A stretch of 33,548 nt of DNA from Podila epigama (lineage: Eukaryota > Mortierellomycota > Mortierellomycetes > Mortierellales > Mortierellaceae): assembly GCA_015679605.1 (NCBI GenBank), contig JAAAVE010000071.1, positions 1-33,548 of the forward strand. The letters are read 5' to 3'. Below, in pieces: positions 23,856-33,548 of this stretch. Every line of letters begins with the position of its first letter. Position 1 is the first letter of the stretch. The notes under the pieces are model-generated. The model saw only the letters and a program-made list of their open reading frames with translations. It had not been told where the DNA came from and did not search any database. The position numbers and the translations under genes were made by a program.

Positions 23856-26150
23856 ATGCCACTCGCGCAGGAATCAATCGAATCCATCCTCATATACCTT
23901 GACCCGCACCTCGACACACTTCAAACAGGCTTCCCAACATCCACACGACCGAACGAGACTCCCTTGACGAGGGAACAGAAGCGCAGCAAGATAGAAACAA
24001 CCCTGTCAACCAACCCTGGCATCTTTTTGACGCGATGGGGCTCTGTCATACTCTATCCACGTCCAGAGACCTCGACAAACTCGGTCAACGTCGATTCTTC
24101 AATATCGCCTGCAGAAATGTCACCGCAGGATATCCTTGATCTGTTTTTACCACTCCAAGGTAACACATCTGTGAAGGGTTATATATTCATATTTATATTT
24201 CATGTCTTTGACAAACGTCCTCCGAGATGACATCTAACAATGTAGTAAAGCTATTCCGCCATGGTGATGGCTACTATTATAATTTTATGCACATCTAGCC
24301 GATTATGAAGTGAAATATCAACTGGAAAGCCTGTACCGACAACTACAGCAGCTCAACGAACATCGACAATATATTGCACGTCAGAAAATGACACCCTCAA
24401 CAACATCCTCTCATGACACGAACTCAACACATCGCTCACAGCAGCCACATCTTCAGTCAAATCAAGAGAGCGACATTGCAGGAGAGGACCGAAAACCTGA
24501 ACTAGGTCAGCACGATCTGTTCAACCAGTCTGCACTTTCTGAAAAGACTAGACGGAATCGTCGACTGAATTATTTGCTCCGCCACCTGGCCCCACCCACC
24601 AGCAGTGAATCTTCAGCCTACAAGGCACCTCCACCTCCTCCACCGAATCGATCACGGAGCCACCAAAGTAACGGCTATTCCTCTTTCGAGTCACAGCAAC
24701 AACAACAACAACAAAAGCAGCAACATCCATCCGTGGCAAGCATTCTTTCCATTTCTGGATCCATGTCCAACCTCAGCTTTTCGGAATCGACCTATTTTTC
24801 GGATGCAGAGATGGAGGCGCGCGCACCAGATCTGTACCAGCAGTACATTGGTCGGTTTATGGATAATGACGATGATGATGTTGTTAATGAGGACGAGGAG
24901 AGTGATGCGGATGAGGGCCCACGTCGTAGTAGTGGAGCAGGTGGCAAGAACAAGGCAAAGGAGGATCCAGATCAGGATGCGGACGATGAGCGTGAGGAAT
25001 CTGTGGAACCATTCAGTGATGATATGGGTTTAGTGGATAGGATCCTGTGGAATATCGATCATCCATCGAAATATCAACTCAAGCGGGAAAGACAGGAAGC
25101 TAAGGATCGAAGACAAGAATACCATGAAAGCGGCTCTGCTTTTGTGCAGCGGAAGGAAACAGAACAACAGCATGCGTACAGCACTCAGAGACATGAAGAA
25201 GACAAAGATGAGGAAGAAGAGGAGTTTGAAGAAGAATTTGATACAGAGAGTGAAGTGGATGATTTGGAAATGGTTGCGGCGGACGATTCACGCACATTTG
25301 ATGTTGCGGTTGCAACAAAAGGAGACGCCTCAGAACAAGGAGAGGTACAGAAGCAAAAGGGGCCACTGGCAAACGTGGATGATGATGAGATCCGACAACG
25401 GATTAGTGTCACTCCCCGTATTCCTTCTGAGTCGACGGCACATCCAGAATTCTTGTCCTCTGCCATGGCCTCAGCGGCGATCTCGATGGAGCAACCCGAG
25501 GAGCGTGCCAAGTTTGCCGAGGTTGAGAATGGAAACGATGATTCAGAACTTGGCGAGACTATGGACAAGGCAACCGAAGAACGAAAGGAAGATCAAGAGG
25601 CCTTGAGGCGTGAGTTTGTATTGTTGATGAAGCAACGGTTCTTGGATGGTCTTGATGTAAGTTTCTTTTTTGACGGGAAGATGTATGTTCTATCTTGTGT
25701 TGTTCAGATCATACATGTCACCAAGCTATACTATATTTCTTTCGATACTCACACGCAACCCGTTTTTCAATTGCGAATCCCTTATGTTTTCCGTAGACAA
25801 ATTTTGATTACTCAACGGTCGATTTTGACGAGGATCTGGATGACCTTGAGCAAGAGGCTCACGATGAAGAAGACCGATACTTTGATTCGGAGGATGAATT
25901 TGACGAGGAGAAGGATGCGACCTTGAGAACCGAGGGTCCGAAAGAACATCAGGATAACCGTAATCTTGTTATGGATTTGGATGGTTCTCTCGTTTCGACA
26001 AAATTGAAAAGTCAAGAGGATGGTTCACGGCAACGATCCTTACACCCTTATGCCTCGAGGCATGGTGTCTCAGTTGGGATGAGTTACGATGAACGACTCC
26101 GCTCATGGGGGAATTCAGCTCAGAACGGAGCCGGAGACTACGACTATTGA
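23856..26150 (+). CDS. CCDC97: CCDC97-family protein (SF3B/U2-associated)
   Basis: Three exons, 23856-24159, 24299-25656 and 25797-26150 (GT-AG), give 671 residues. CCDC97-type features occur in order. TNPGIFLTRWG (about 53-62) comes first, then LFLPLQADYEVKYQLESLYR across the first splice junction. RRNRRLNYLLRHL (about 186-198) and TYFSDAEMEARAPDLYQQY (about 265-283) follow. The C-terminal signature NFDYSTVDFDEDLDDLEQ (about 556-573), with AHDEEDRYFDSEDE, is assembled across the second junction. Between these blocks are Gln-rich and very acidic disordered segments. The human protein has been reported to associate with the SF3B part of U2 snRNP; its biochemical role is poorly defined. An in-frame ATG at 23790 would add 22 residues. 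I chose 23856 because the upstream sequence looks like a pyrimidine-rich leader and MPLAQESIESIL begins the conserved region. Confidence 0.86.
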
Positions 26151-26260
26151 AGGCAGATGAAAAATGCATTTTTCTTTTTTTTTACAATTTTCATATATGT
26201 TTTTGCTCGCATTATTGATGTGGATAAAAAAAATATGACAAAAGATGTGAACCTCTAATT

Positions 26261-27834
26261 CTATGATGCTTCTATGGTTGGAGACATGGTCTGTTGTTGT
26301 AAAAGATGAAGGTCCGAAGGATAATGTAATTGACAACGTGGAGAGTGTCGAAGACGCTCCTGCAGCTGCTGATCATAATGCCTCTTTTCCTGGATTAGGT
26401 TCTCATAAAAGCGAACCTTCTTGTTCACCCCTGGACAAACCATCCAGGCTGTGCGGACCTCAGTTTTGAGGATATGGCGCTCGTTCAAGATGACAGACAG
26501 GCTTGGTCGGCGATAGAGCCAATGACGGAGCCTCTCACCCTTGAGCAAGAAACTGAGCTGAGTCGTCATTGGCACAAGGTCTGGTGAAGTGGAGCCAAAA
26601 GCGATTAGATGATAGGCATGCAACACTGTTGCTGTGCCGGGGGCTTGATTGAGCTCTGTAGGTGATGGCCGTGTCTGGACGAAACGAGAGAGCCGATCGC
26701 GGTCCATGGCCTTGCGCAAGCGTCCGATCTTGGGCACCAAGTCCATGCTGATGGATTTGCGTTGACGCTTTAGAGGTAACCGCGAAGGGGTCTCAGAGTG
26801 ATCCACCTCATTTTCAATTTCTTGTTCTTGATGTTGATGTTGCTGTTGCTGTTGCTGTTGCGAAGAAAGGGTAGTGGAGCCTTCACCCTTGTGATGTGGT
26901 TGAGAATGAAGATTTGTAACGGTCATACTGCTGTCATCGTCATTCGTAAGACTTTGTGTTTCATTTGAGATGTCAAACGGATGGCTGTTGCACCTTCTGT
27001 CGCTCTTGTTACCGTCTATGGCCGGTTGATTCCAGCCCTCATGCCCATCTTTGTGTGATAGAGACATGGACACAGGCATGGCCGCTCCTTGAATGTCATT
27101 TCCATTATCGTTGACGAGTATTGCCTGTGTCTTGTACTGCATTTGTTGCTGCTGGTAATTCTTCCAAGCGCACCGAGTATCGTACTCTTCCTGGTTGACA
27201 AACATTTCTTCAGGCATCAATCCACGTTCTACCAATTCGTGCCATTCTGGTCGGGTTCGAAGCTTGCGTGCGATCTTGATGCTGACCATCTGTCGCTCTA
27301 GTCGACATAGGACGTGGTAGGATCGAACAGCGGTCTCACCCCCAATGTATTGACCTTGCCGAATATGCTGTTGGATATGCATTCCTCGGAGGATATTCTT
27401 GGTTGCGAGAATGTCACGGGAAGGGCGAGAGGACAGAAAAGAGTTGAGTCGAGCTGGTGTTCGCTTCAGTAGGATGTGACGACGCAATGGGCCATCCATA
27501 GCGAGACTCCGTAGTCGTTTACAGGTGACTGTAAGCGTCTGAACAAAAGGGTGAAAAATGCGGCGTCGTGATTGTTTGGTTAGATTCTTCTTTTTTTTCT
27601 TGCAGCTGACATTTCTTTCATGTGTATACCAACTTGACATACCTGGAGGTCGACATCTTCGACGTACTGAGTGAGAAAAGAAAAAAAAAAGAAAAAAAAG
27701 GAAATAAGGTTAATGCACTGCATGCTCTACCATACACCATTTGACTTCTTACTTGAACACAAGAAAAGGAAGGAGGGAAAACTCACTGTCAACAAGTGGT
27801 AAATAATTTCGTCTGGTAGCTCAAGAATGATCAT
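26261..27834 (-). CDS. F-box protein with four RPEL-like motifs
   Basis: Three exons, 27834-27787, 27667-27644 (only 24 nt) and 27538-26261, with GT-AG introns, give 449 residues. The first 40 residues form an F-box (ILELPDEIIYHLLTYVEDVD, then LTVTCKRLRSLA), the Skp1-binding element of SCF ubiquitin ligases, assembled across both introns. The rest contains four RPEL-like motifs: FLSSRPSRDILATKNILRG (58-76), LRTRPEWHELVERGLMPEE (117-135), FVQTRPSPTELNQ (310-322) and WLYRRPSLSVILNERHILK (364-382). RPEL motifs in animal MRTF and Phactr proteins bind G-actin; that role is only suggested here. Between motifs 2 and 3 is a Gln/His-rich disordered stretch. The substrate is unknown. The start is the first ATG of the F-box exon. 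A Gcn4-like dyad lies about 105-130 bp upstream. Confidence 0.82.
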
Positions 27835-28391
27835 GAATGTGCTGCAAATGTATGGGGTTTAGAAATAGGTTTTTGAAGGGTGTAGTTATGAATGTGAATG
27901 TGAATGTTAATGTGAATGGGTGAATGGGTGAATGAACGTTTTGAGTCGAAGTTGACTCAAAGGTCACCTCCTCACGAGACATTTGGGCGAAGTCATTTCA
28001 TCAAGAAGGATTTTGATTGGTGGAAGCTTTTTTTTTCATGTGGAACATTTAAACCCTTCACCTCGGGTGAAAAAAAAAAAACTCTTTTCCTTTTCGTGTC
28101 ACGCCTTTTTCATTTCGTGTTGTGCAATGCGTTATTTGCATGACGGACAATTTGCACAAAAAGCAGTTATGGGACAAATCGTCACTGTCCTTTTTATTGT
28201 TTTTCGTCTTTTTCTTCTTTCTCTTCAAACCACAAACCACTTCTCCAAAAAAAAAAAAAAGATGTGTCACGAAAACATGTGGGAATGATAATATCATTTG
28301 TGTATTCAATTTTATACGGTATTTGTATAATTTACAACAAAAAAGAGAATGCCACACATTGCAAATGTGAACATGTTTAGCATTTCTCTTT
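27835..28391. other. Intergenic between calpain 3' end and F-box gene promoter
   Basis: No gene is present. It holds GAATGT/GAATGG short tandem repeats (about 27887-27935), a perfect dyad at 27940-27961, and T/A runs near 28029, 28070 and 28245. The right end is the calpain 3' untranslated region. Confidence 0.55.
27940..27961. promoter_or_regulatory. Dyad TTTGAGTC-N6-GACTCAAA with embedded TGACTCA
   Basis: Perfect 8-bp inverted arms are separated by GAAGTT. The right side includes TGACTCA (27953-27959), a Gcn4/AP-1-type core. It lies 106-127 bp upstream of the F-box gene ATG, in a position suited to an activator site. Confidence 0.45.
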
Positions 28392-30624
28392 CTACTCTTC
28401 TCTAGCATCCTCCTCGGCAACAACAACCTTGCTGGCCTTCTTGTTCTTCTTGCCTCTTCGGTTCTTGCGACCCTTCTTGGCCTGACCCTCCTCAGCAGCC
28501 TCGTCATCGGTCACCCACTCTTCTTCAACCTTGTCTGCCAGAGTCGCCGTCACATCCTCAGGGTCCTGTGCCTCCTCTTCATCCTCTGCCACAACAGGAT
28601 GCTCGCCAGGGGTACCAGTCAAATGGATTGTAGGGTCGTGGCTGTAAACACGCAGACCGACCATCAGCTCCCATCGGTCGGCCTCGACCACAGCCTCATG
28701 CTCCTCATCCTCATCTTCATAATCTTCATCATCGACACCGAGCAGCGTCTTGCCTGCCACACGCGCGTTCGACATGGATCGGACCATGTTTGCCTTGCGC
28801 TGCTGGAACATAAAGTTCTGTTTACTCATACCAACCGATACTTCCCCACTCTGTGCTGCAGACTCACCCTCCGCCTCCTCTTCCGCCTCCTCTTCCTGCT
28901 CCTCGACATCGTTCGCCTCGCGGGCGACATGGGGGATGACAGTGTACTGGCCGGCCTTGAGGTCGACCTCAACATTGACACTGCGGGTGCTGAAAGCCTG
29001 GTTTGATCGAGCTCGCTTGACGAGGTTGCCATCACTGTCATAGATGTGGAATGAGAGAGTGTAGGTATACTCAGGCTGGATGGCGCCATAGTAACGACCA
29101 TCGGGCTGGGACAGGACCAAGACGGACTCGGAGTCTTGATCGAGTTCAAACTCAAACTTGCCGCTGGATCTAGGAACGACGTTATAAGGGATCCAAGACG
29201 AAGCCACGGACCAGCTTGCATCAAACACACGGCAAATTTCGATCCAGTCAAAGACACGCAAAAAGTCCTTGTAAGACATCCAGAATTTGCCATCATCCTT
29301 TTCTTGTTGGTTCAAAAGTGCCATGTTCTCAGGAGTCCACTTTTCAGATTGATCTGACCAGTCACCGTTCCACTCCATTTGACCCCAAGGGTTACGAAGC
29401 TAAACCAAATAGTGAAGTATTTCCAAAATAGAGGCAAGAATGTTAGCATTGTTTGGACATTTACCCTTCATGTTGACCAAAATAGTGCATCTTCGAGCGA
29501 TCGAAAGTGATAGCATCTTTCTCATTTACCTGGACGAGACGCTCATTGTCGACAACACCAGTGCGGAGAACACTGTAAGCATGACCAGAGACAAGACCGT
29601 GACGTTCACCGCTTGGGTCATGGTAGCGAATGCCACAGCCCATCAATGCGTCCTTGTTAACACGCTGCATCTCCACCTCCCAAAACTTGTTCACGTCCAG
29701 AATATCGCTCGTAAAGAGACCGGAAGAGACACCGCCAGTGAGATCCTCTGTACCTTCGGAAGAGCTGCCACCTTCCAAGGATTCATAGTCACCATGGATC
29801 TTGGCGAAAGCCTTCTCCAACAAGGGAAGCCAGGTCTCGCGTTCATCCTTGCACGAGCTGAAGAAAAGGCTCTTCTTGAGATTCAAGGGGTGGACTTGAT
29901 AACAGAGTTGGTCATCGACCACAGTCGAGACCCAATCACCATCCTTGAAAAAGATGAATCCGTAGACGCCCACCTGTTCATTCTTCTTCACGCAGAGTTG
30001 CTCGATCAAGCCTGGAATGTTGGTAAGGGTCGCCAAAGAAGCGATGAGCCAGCAATCGCCAAGTGCACCCTATTTTTTTGTCAAGGTGAGTGAGAGTAGA
30101 GAGTGTTGTTTTAGTTGTCATGACCAGGAATCGGTCACTCTTGAAGAGAAAAAAAAAATAAAAAAAAAATAAAACAGGACTTCTCAGGCACACAATATGA
30201 ATCACAAGATAAACAAACCTACCTGCTTAATATCATCAGGGTGAGCACCGTCAAGGTAAAAGACTGGGTTACGAAAGATCTCACCGACACGCTTGACGCC
30301 GTCGATGGCGCTGTAGTCAGTTGGACTCAGCATGGAGGAGTACAGACACCTGTTGCGTTCGTTGAGGAGATCGAATTTGGAGTCACGGAAACGTCTGTTC
30401 TTGGCCAAACATTCCTCAACAATGGCATCAACTTTGGCCTCGCAAGCCTCTTTCGCTGCTTTCATGGCTGCGGTCGCCAACAGAGTGACTGAGGGAAGCT
30501 GGAGGGTCTTGTTGTGCTTTTCGCGAGCAGCGGTCATTTCCTTGCGCTTTTCACGTTCCTTGCGTTCGACAGAGGCGGTGTGCTTGACCTTGCGGGTCGC
30601 AGGTGTATTGGCCTGTGCAGGCAT
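28392..30624 (-). CDS. Calpain-family cysteine protease (C2)
   Basis: Three exons, 30624-30223, 30069-29530 and 29399-28392 (GT-AG), give 649 residues. The catalytic triad is complete: Cys140 in GALGDCWLIASL, His297 in GHAYSVL and Asn317 in LRNPWGQMEWNG. These are calcium-regulated intracellular proteases. The N-terminal 90 residues are basic and helical. The active-site Cys and Asn motifs each begin directly at a splice junction, which fixes the introns. After the protease core comes a beta-rich, calpain domain III/C2-like region (about 345-460). Acidic segments follow, and the tail is strongly basic (GRKNRRGKKNKKASK). No EF-hands are seen, so this is an atypical calpain. It also lacks an obvious MIT domain like that of PalB/Rim13. 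The promoter has a TATA box and a GTACCTG repeat. The substrate is unknown. Confidence 0.92.
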
Positions 30625-30756
30625 GATGAAAATGTATTGGTTTTTTCTTGTGGGTGAAAGAGTGAGTGATGGGTGGTTAGATGAGGATGTTAGGAATAGA
30701 AGAATGAGGAATATGTATTTAAAAAAAAATGGGTAGCATCCAAAATGGGTCACCCG

Positions 30757-30764
30757 TTTTTATA
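30757..30764 (-). promoter_or_regulatory. TATA box of the calpain gene
   Basis: The minus strand reads TATAAAAA, 133 bp upstream of the ATG at 30624. This spacing is nearly the same as in the alkaline phosphatase promoter. Confidence 0.6.
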
Positions 30765-30785
30765 CTCGAGTGGTTTGGTGTAATG

Positions 30786-30836
30786 TGCTGTACAGCAGCT
30801 TTGATACAGGCACAGGTACAGGTACAGGTACAGTAC
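30786..30836 (-). promoter_or_regulatory. GTACCTG repeat cluster upstream of calpain
   Basis: On the gene strand, GTACTGTACC is followed by further CTGTACC units and CTGTGCCTGT (30836 down to about 30806). Closer to the TATA box is a 12-bp perfect palindrome TGCTGTACAGCA (30786-30797). The repeat begins 42 bp upstream of the TATA box. It resembles the cluster at 17468-17540 in sequence, orientation and position. Confidence 0.5.
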
Positions 30837-32119
30837 AACAGTGTCCGAGGACCATCTCCAAAGAAAGGGGGCTCGTTGATTCGTTGATTCGTTGCTTCAT
30901 GGTGTCTAGATGTTCGCTCAACCACGTTCACCCTTGTCTTGATCCATCCCCGACGCAATGAAAATGGGAAATCTGATGTGGCGGTGTAAAGAGAGAAGGA
31001 AGGTGTGTACTCGACGTGATATCTTTTTTCCTTTCTTCCTGCAGAGTAAACCCACTGAACAATTTGTATCCATGCCGCTCATATTTTTATTTCCTGATCA
31101 GGTTGAGAGCATTCGCGAGACAAATGAAAAAGCAAAGAGAGATAGGGTGCATGCATGATCAGGTTGGGCTGGGCTTAGCAAGGGACGTGATTTCCCACAT
31201 CCATTCAAAACACAATTTCCCAATGCGCAACACCCTTGTCCTTTTCTCCCTCAAGTGGAGGCGGAGCAACAATGCAGGTTCCAGACATTGACCCACATAA
31301 AAAATTGTGGTAATGTACGTCGCTGTACTTTGGCCAACGAGGGCTATTCAAATCTTGCATGCCTCAGCCTTGTCCGTGTACAATTTGTGCATTTTGTACA
31401 TTTTGTCTTGAATTCTTTTGGAGTGTTGGAATAGTCATGGTGGCAAAAATCTCCTTTCTTGGATACTATGGACAGACATGGAGGCGTATAGAAAATGGCA
31501 AACATCATTCAAATCACTCTGCCTTACCTTCCTACCATCCATTGTCAATCCATGCCTTTTATACCATCTATACCTTCTGTGCCTTTCCATGTTTGAGTCA
31601 AGCATCCGACAAAAGTAGCACTGGGTAGCCCTCGTTCCTCTACGTGCCCTGAAACGCGTCCAAGTGAAGAAACGAAACAATCACATAGTCGCGATAGTAC
31701 ACGCGTTCTGCTTACTGAACGGTATGAATCCGAATATGGTCAAACAAATGACGGAAGGAAAGGTGAGTTGGCTCGTATATTTATTTTTTTTTTGTATGTG
31801 ATCTATCATATACAGGGTTCTTGTCTGACCCTGGTACGACATGACCATAGTGGTTCCACATTCCAATCCTTACCTAAAATCTCACACATACATACACATA
31901 CACACACGAGCGTACATTGTTTACTCGTATGTATCCAACGGTCAAAGACCCTTTTGTACTGTCAATCAACAACGTGCTAACATTCTTCCCTTCTTTGTAT
32001 CACCACCACCATCATCAGCATCATCATCTTACCTTTCCCTCACTCGATTCTTACTCTGTCTCGTCTTCATTTCTACTTCATTTGTCAAACTCATAGACAA
32101 AGCACTCCGCCCTCTTCAA

Positions 32120-33401
32120 ATGACACAACCATCGCCATCATCAACTCAAGAGTCTCGATGCCACCACTTCTTCGGTACGAAGTGGCAACCTATATTTTTA
32201 TAACTGATTGAACGCTATACCAGACCAATGTCCTAATAACTTTTTACATAAAATAGACTTGCCAGCAGAGTTGCAACTCATGACAATGGGTAACCTTGAC
32301 CTTGCTAACATTCACAAATCAAAGCTGGTATATATAAAACAAACAAACAAGACATCGTCTTCCAGAAACCAAATCGCTCTTTTTTTTTCCTCATGTCTTC
32401 ATACCCTATCTCCATTGTTAAAAAAAAAAATACTCCTCCTTTATGTTTTTTTTTCTCCTCAATGCCCAATATCAGATCTCCAAACAGTTTCTCGACCTAG
32501 CCAATGACGATCAATTATGGCGAATACTCTACATGAATGCAGAGATACCTGCACATATTCTTCGTGACGCTCGACAAGTCTGTGGGACCCAGGCTACATG
32601 GCAAACCCTTTACCGTTCCTGTAAGTTGTTTTTTCTTTTTTTTTTTTTTGCTTTTTTTTGGGGCTGACTGGCTGTCAATCAAGTTATCTAACCCATTTCC
32701 CAACAACCAAACACACACACACACACACACACCTCCTTTCCCCTACCAAAGCAATCCTCATCATGCGCGAGAACGAAAGACTCGTCCAGAACGCGTTCGC
32801 TCAAATCAAATCCAAAATCGAGCTCGTCCGGGAGGCACTCGAAAGACAGACCACAGTGCTCAATCAAACACATTCAAGACTCGAACGATTAGCTTCTCGT
32901 TTGACGCTCATGGAGGAACAAAGTCGTGTTCGTGATCTTGAACGACTTCGTGAACAACAGAGACAACAGCATCATATTGAAGATAGTCGGTGGTGTCGTG
33001 AATGGGATGTCTGTCAGGCTCAACTCCTTCTTCAAAGTCAACAGGAGGAGCAAGGACAGAGTGAACCTCAGAGTCATGACCATGGACAAAGACAAGGTCA
33101 ACATCATCCTCAAGACAGCAATAGCAATAGCAACACCAACAACGACAACAACACTAATGACTTTGCCAATGAACCTACCAAATGGCTCGCTCAAGAACTC
33201 CAAGACGACGCAACCTCTCTTGTTTCCCTGTCCAAGACATTGCTGTCTTCTTTACCATCCTCTTCCCCATCATCGCCATCATCATCGTCATTGTCACCTC
33301 TTTCTTCAGCATTGTCATATTCGGATTCGGATAATTGCATACCATCCCTCACAGCTCCGGTGCGTCATCACTCGAACAAGGGCAAAGGCCCCATGATCTG
33401 A
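32120..33401 (+). CDS. F-box-like protein with coiled coil and Ser-rich tail
   Basis: Four exons, 32120-32174, 32257-32327, 32476-32620 and 32752-33401 (GT-AG), give 306 residues. Residues about 19-60 read as an F-box (DLPAELQLMTMGNLDLANIH, then KLISKQFLDLANDDQLWRIL), assembled over two introns, so it probably binds Skp1. Residues about 95-165 are a charged helical region likely to form a coiled coil (RLERLASRLTLMEEQSRVRD). Next come Gln/His- and Asn-rich stretches, then a Ser-rich tail ending KGKGPMI. No substrate-binding repeat (WD40, LRR, Kelch) is present, so the target is unknown. Intron 3 carries an AC microsatellite before the acceptor. The start is the first in-frame ATG before the F-box; the frame stays open further upstream but gives only leader-like sequence. 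Confidence 0.78.
32709..32732. repeat. AC dinucleotide microsatellite
   Basis: About eleven AC units lie in intron 3 of the F-box-like gene, shortly before its acceptor. Confidence 0.9.
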
Positions 33402-33514
33402 ACTCTGAACATTTGTAAATATTGTAAATATATCGCTATTTTTCTTGTAACTATCTCGACAAATTACTTTGCTACGATGCTATAACTTGCTGTAGAAATA
33501 GAGATTTGAGGTAT

Positions 33515-33548
33515 GGGGAAAGGGGAGGGGAGAGGGGGGCAGGGGGGC
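33515..33548 (+). repeat. G-run cluster at window end
   Basis: Five runs of four or more G, separated by 1-3 nt, occur in the last 34 bases. They fit the pattern of an intramolecular G-quadruplex. The cluster lies 114 bp downstream of the stop codon at 33401 and may continue beyond the window. Confidence 0.7.

Larger units (their letters stand above)
30625..32119. other. 1.5 kb divergent spacer between calpain and the right-hand F-box gene
   Basis: No gene is supported; the short frames have no motifs. Next to the calpain start are its leader, TATA box and GTACCTG repeat. The middle has small direct repeats such as GATTCGTT (about 30878-30895). The right end is C/T- and CAT-rich leader sequence before 32120, with a short ACACAC run near 31886-31905. 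Confidence 0.55.

Noticed and set aside
27539-27640. N-terminal extension MSSWYTHERN... of the F-box/RPEL gene
   Set aside because: It is intron sequence with a Lys run. Two upstream exons supply a proper F-box joining at TLTVTCKRLR.
29465-29529. Extension of calpain exon 2 past RLVQ to HYFGQHEG
   Set aside because: The CAG|GTAAAT donor after RLVQ is good, and joining there puts LRNPWG directly after the His-containing region as in calpains. The GT at the end of the extension is out of phase with the next exon.
31841-32119. Upstream in-frame extension of the right-hand F-box gene
   Set aside because: The sequence looks like C/T- and CAT-rich leader, adds no domain, and the ATG at 32120 is closer to the F-box.
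30625-32119. Possible tRNA or small gene in the spacer
   Set aside because: I looked for GGTTCGA-type B boxes and family motifs on both strands and found none. A tRNAscan-SE run would settle it.

Overview
This is a nuclear genomic window from a filamentous fungus, most likely an early-diverging lineage such as Mortierellomycota (Mortierella sensu lato). That assignment is inferred from gene content and style; no rRNA or marker gene is present. Genes are split by many short introns, promoters are full of long T tracts, proteins carry Ser-, Gln- and Asn-rich low-complexity segments, and the gene set is eukaryotic housekeeping (CTP synthase, PDH phosphatase, lipoate ligase, threonine deaminase, GrpE, COX23, U2SURP, CCDC97, calpain, F-box proteins). 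There is one 10-N assembly gap (21040-21049), inside an intron. I see no transposon, tRNA, rRNA or CRISPR.

Layout, left to right. The 3' end of a CTP synthase gene (1-318, +). A mitochondrial PP2C phosphatase of the PTC5/PDH-phosphatase type (889-3105, +) lies directly upstream of a lipoate-protein ligase (3278-5536, +), so a pyruvate dehydrogenase phosphatase sits beside an enzyme type that lipoylates 2-oxoacid dehydrogenases. Threonine deaminase ILV1 (5679-7634, -) converges on it. After a 1.4 kb microsatellite-rich divergent spacer come an uncharacterised Gln-rich protein with repeated RRRSS motifs (9077-9977, +), a FAD monooxygenase with two large low-complexity insertions (10791-13619, +) and mitochondrial GrpE/MGE1 (13901-14866, +), which converges on COX23 (15120-15746, -). 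A 2 kb spacer with no recognisable gene leads to a secreted alkaline phosphatase (17720-19864, +). The U2 snRNP-associated protein U2SURP/SR140 (20093-23553, -) and a CCDC97-family protein (23856-26150, +) are divergent and share a roughly 300 bp promoter. The right end holds an F-box protein with four RPEL-like motifs (26261-27834, -), a calpain-family cysteine protease (28392-30624, -), a 1.5 kb spacer and a second F-box/coiled-coil protein (32120-33401, +).

Exon-intron models were built by hand from splice signals, frame continuity and family motifs. Every multi-exon model closes to a whole number of codons.

The main points for a second look are: (1) an apparent AT-AC intron of the ATAAGT (U2-type) class in the lipoate ligase, whose removal restores the catalytic-lysine motif; (2) an 11-nt micro-exon encoding the flavin-binding ACHK core of the monooxygenase; (3) four RPEL-like (G-actin-binding type) motifs in an F-box protein; (4) a GTACCTG-repeat plus TATA promoter arrangement shared by the alkaline phosphatase and calpain genes; and (5) two functionally coherent gene pairs (PDH phosphatase/lipoate ligase and U2SURP/CCDC97).
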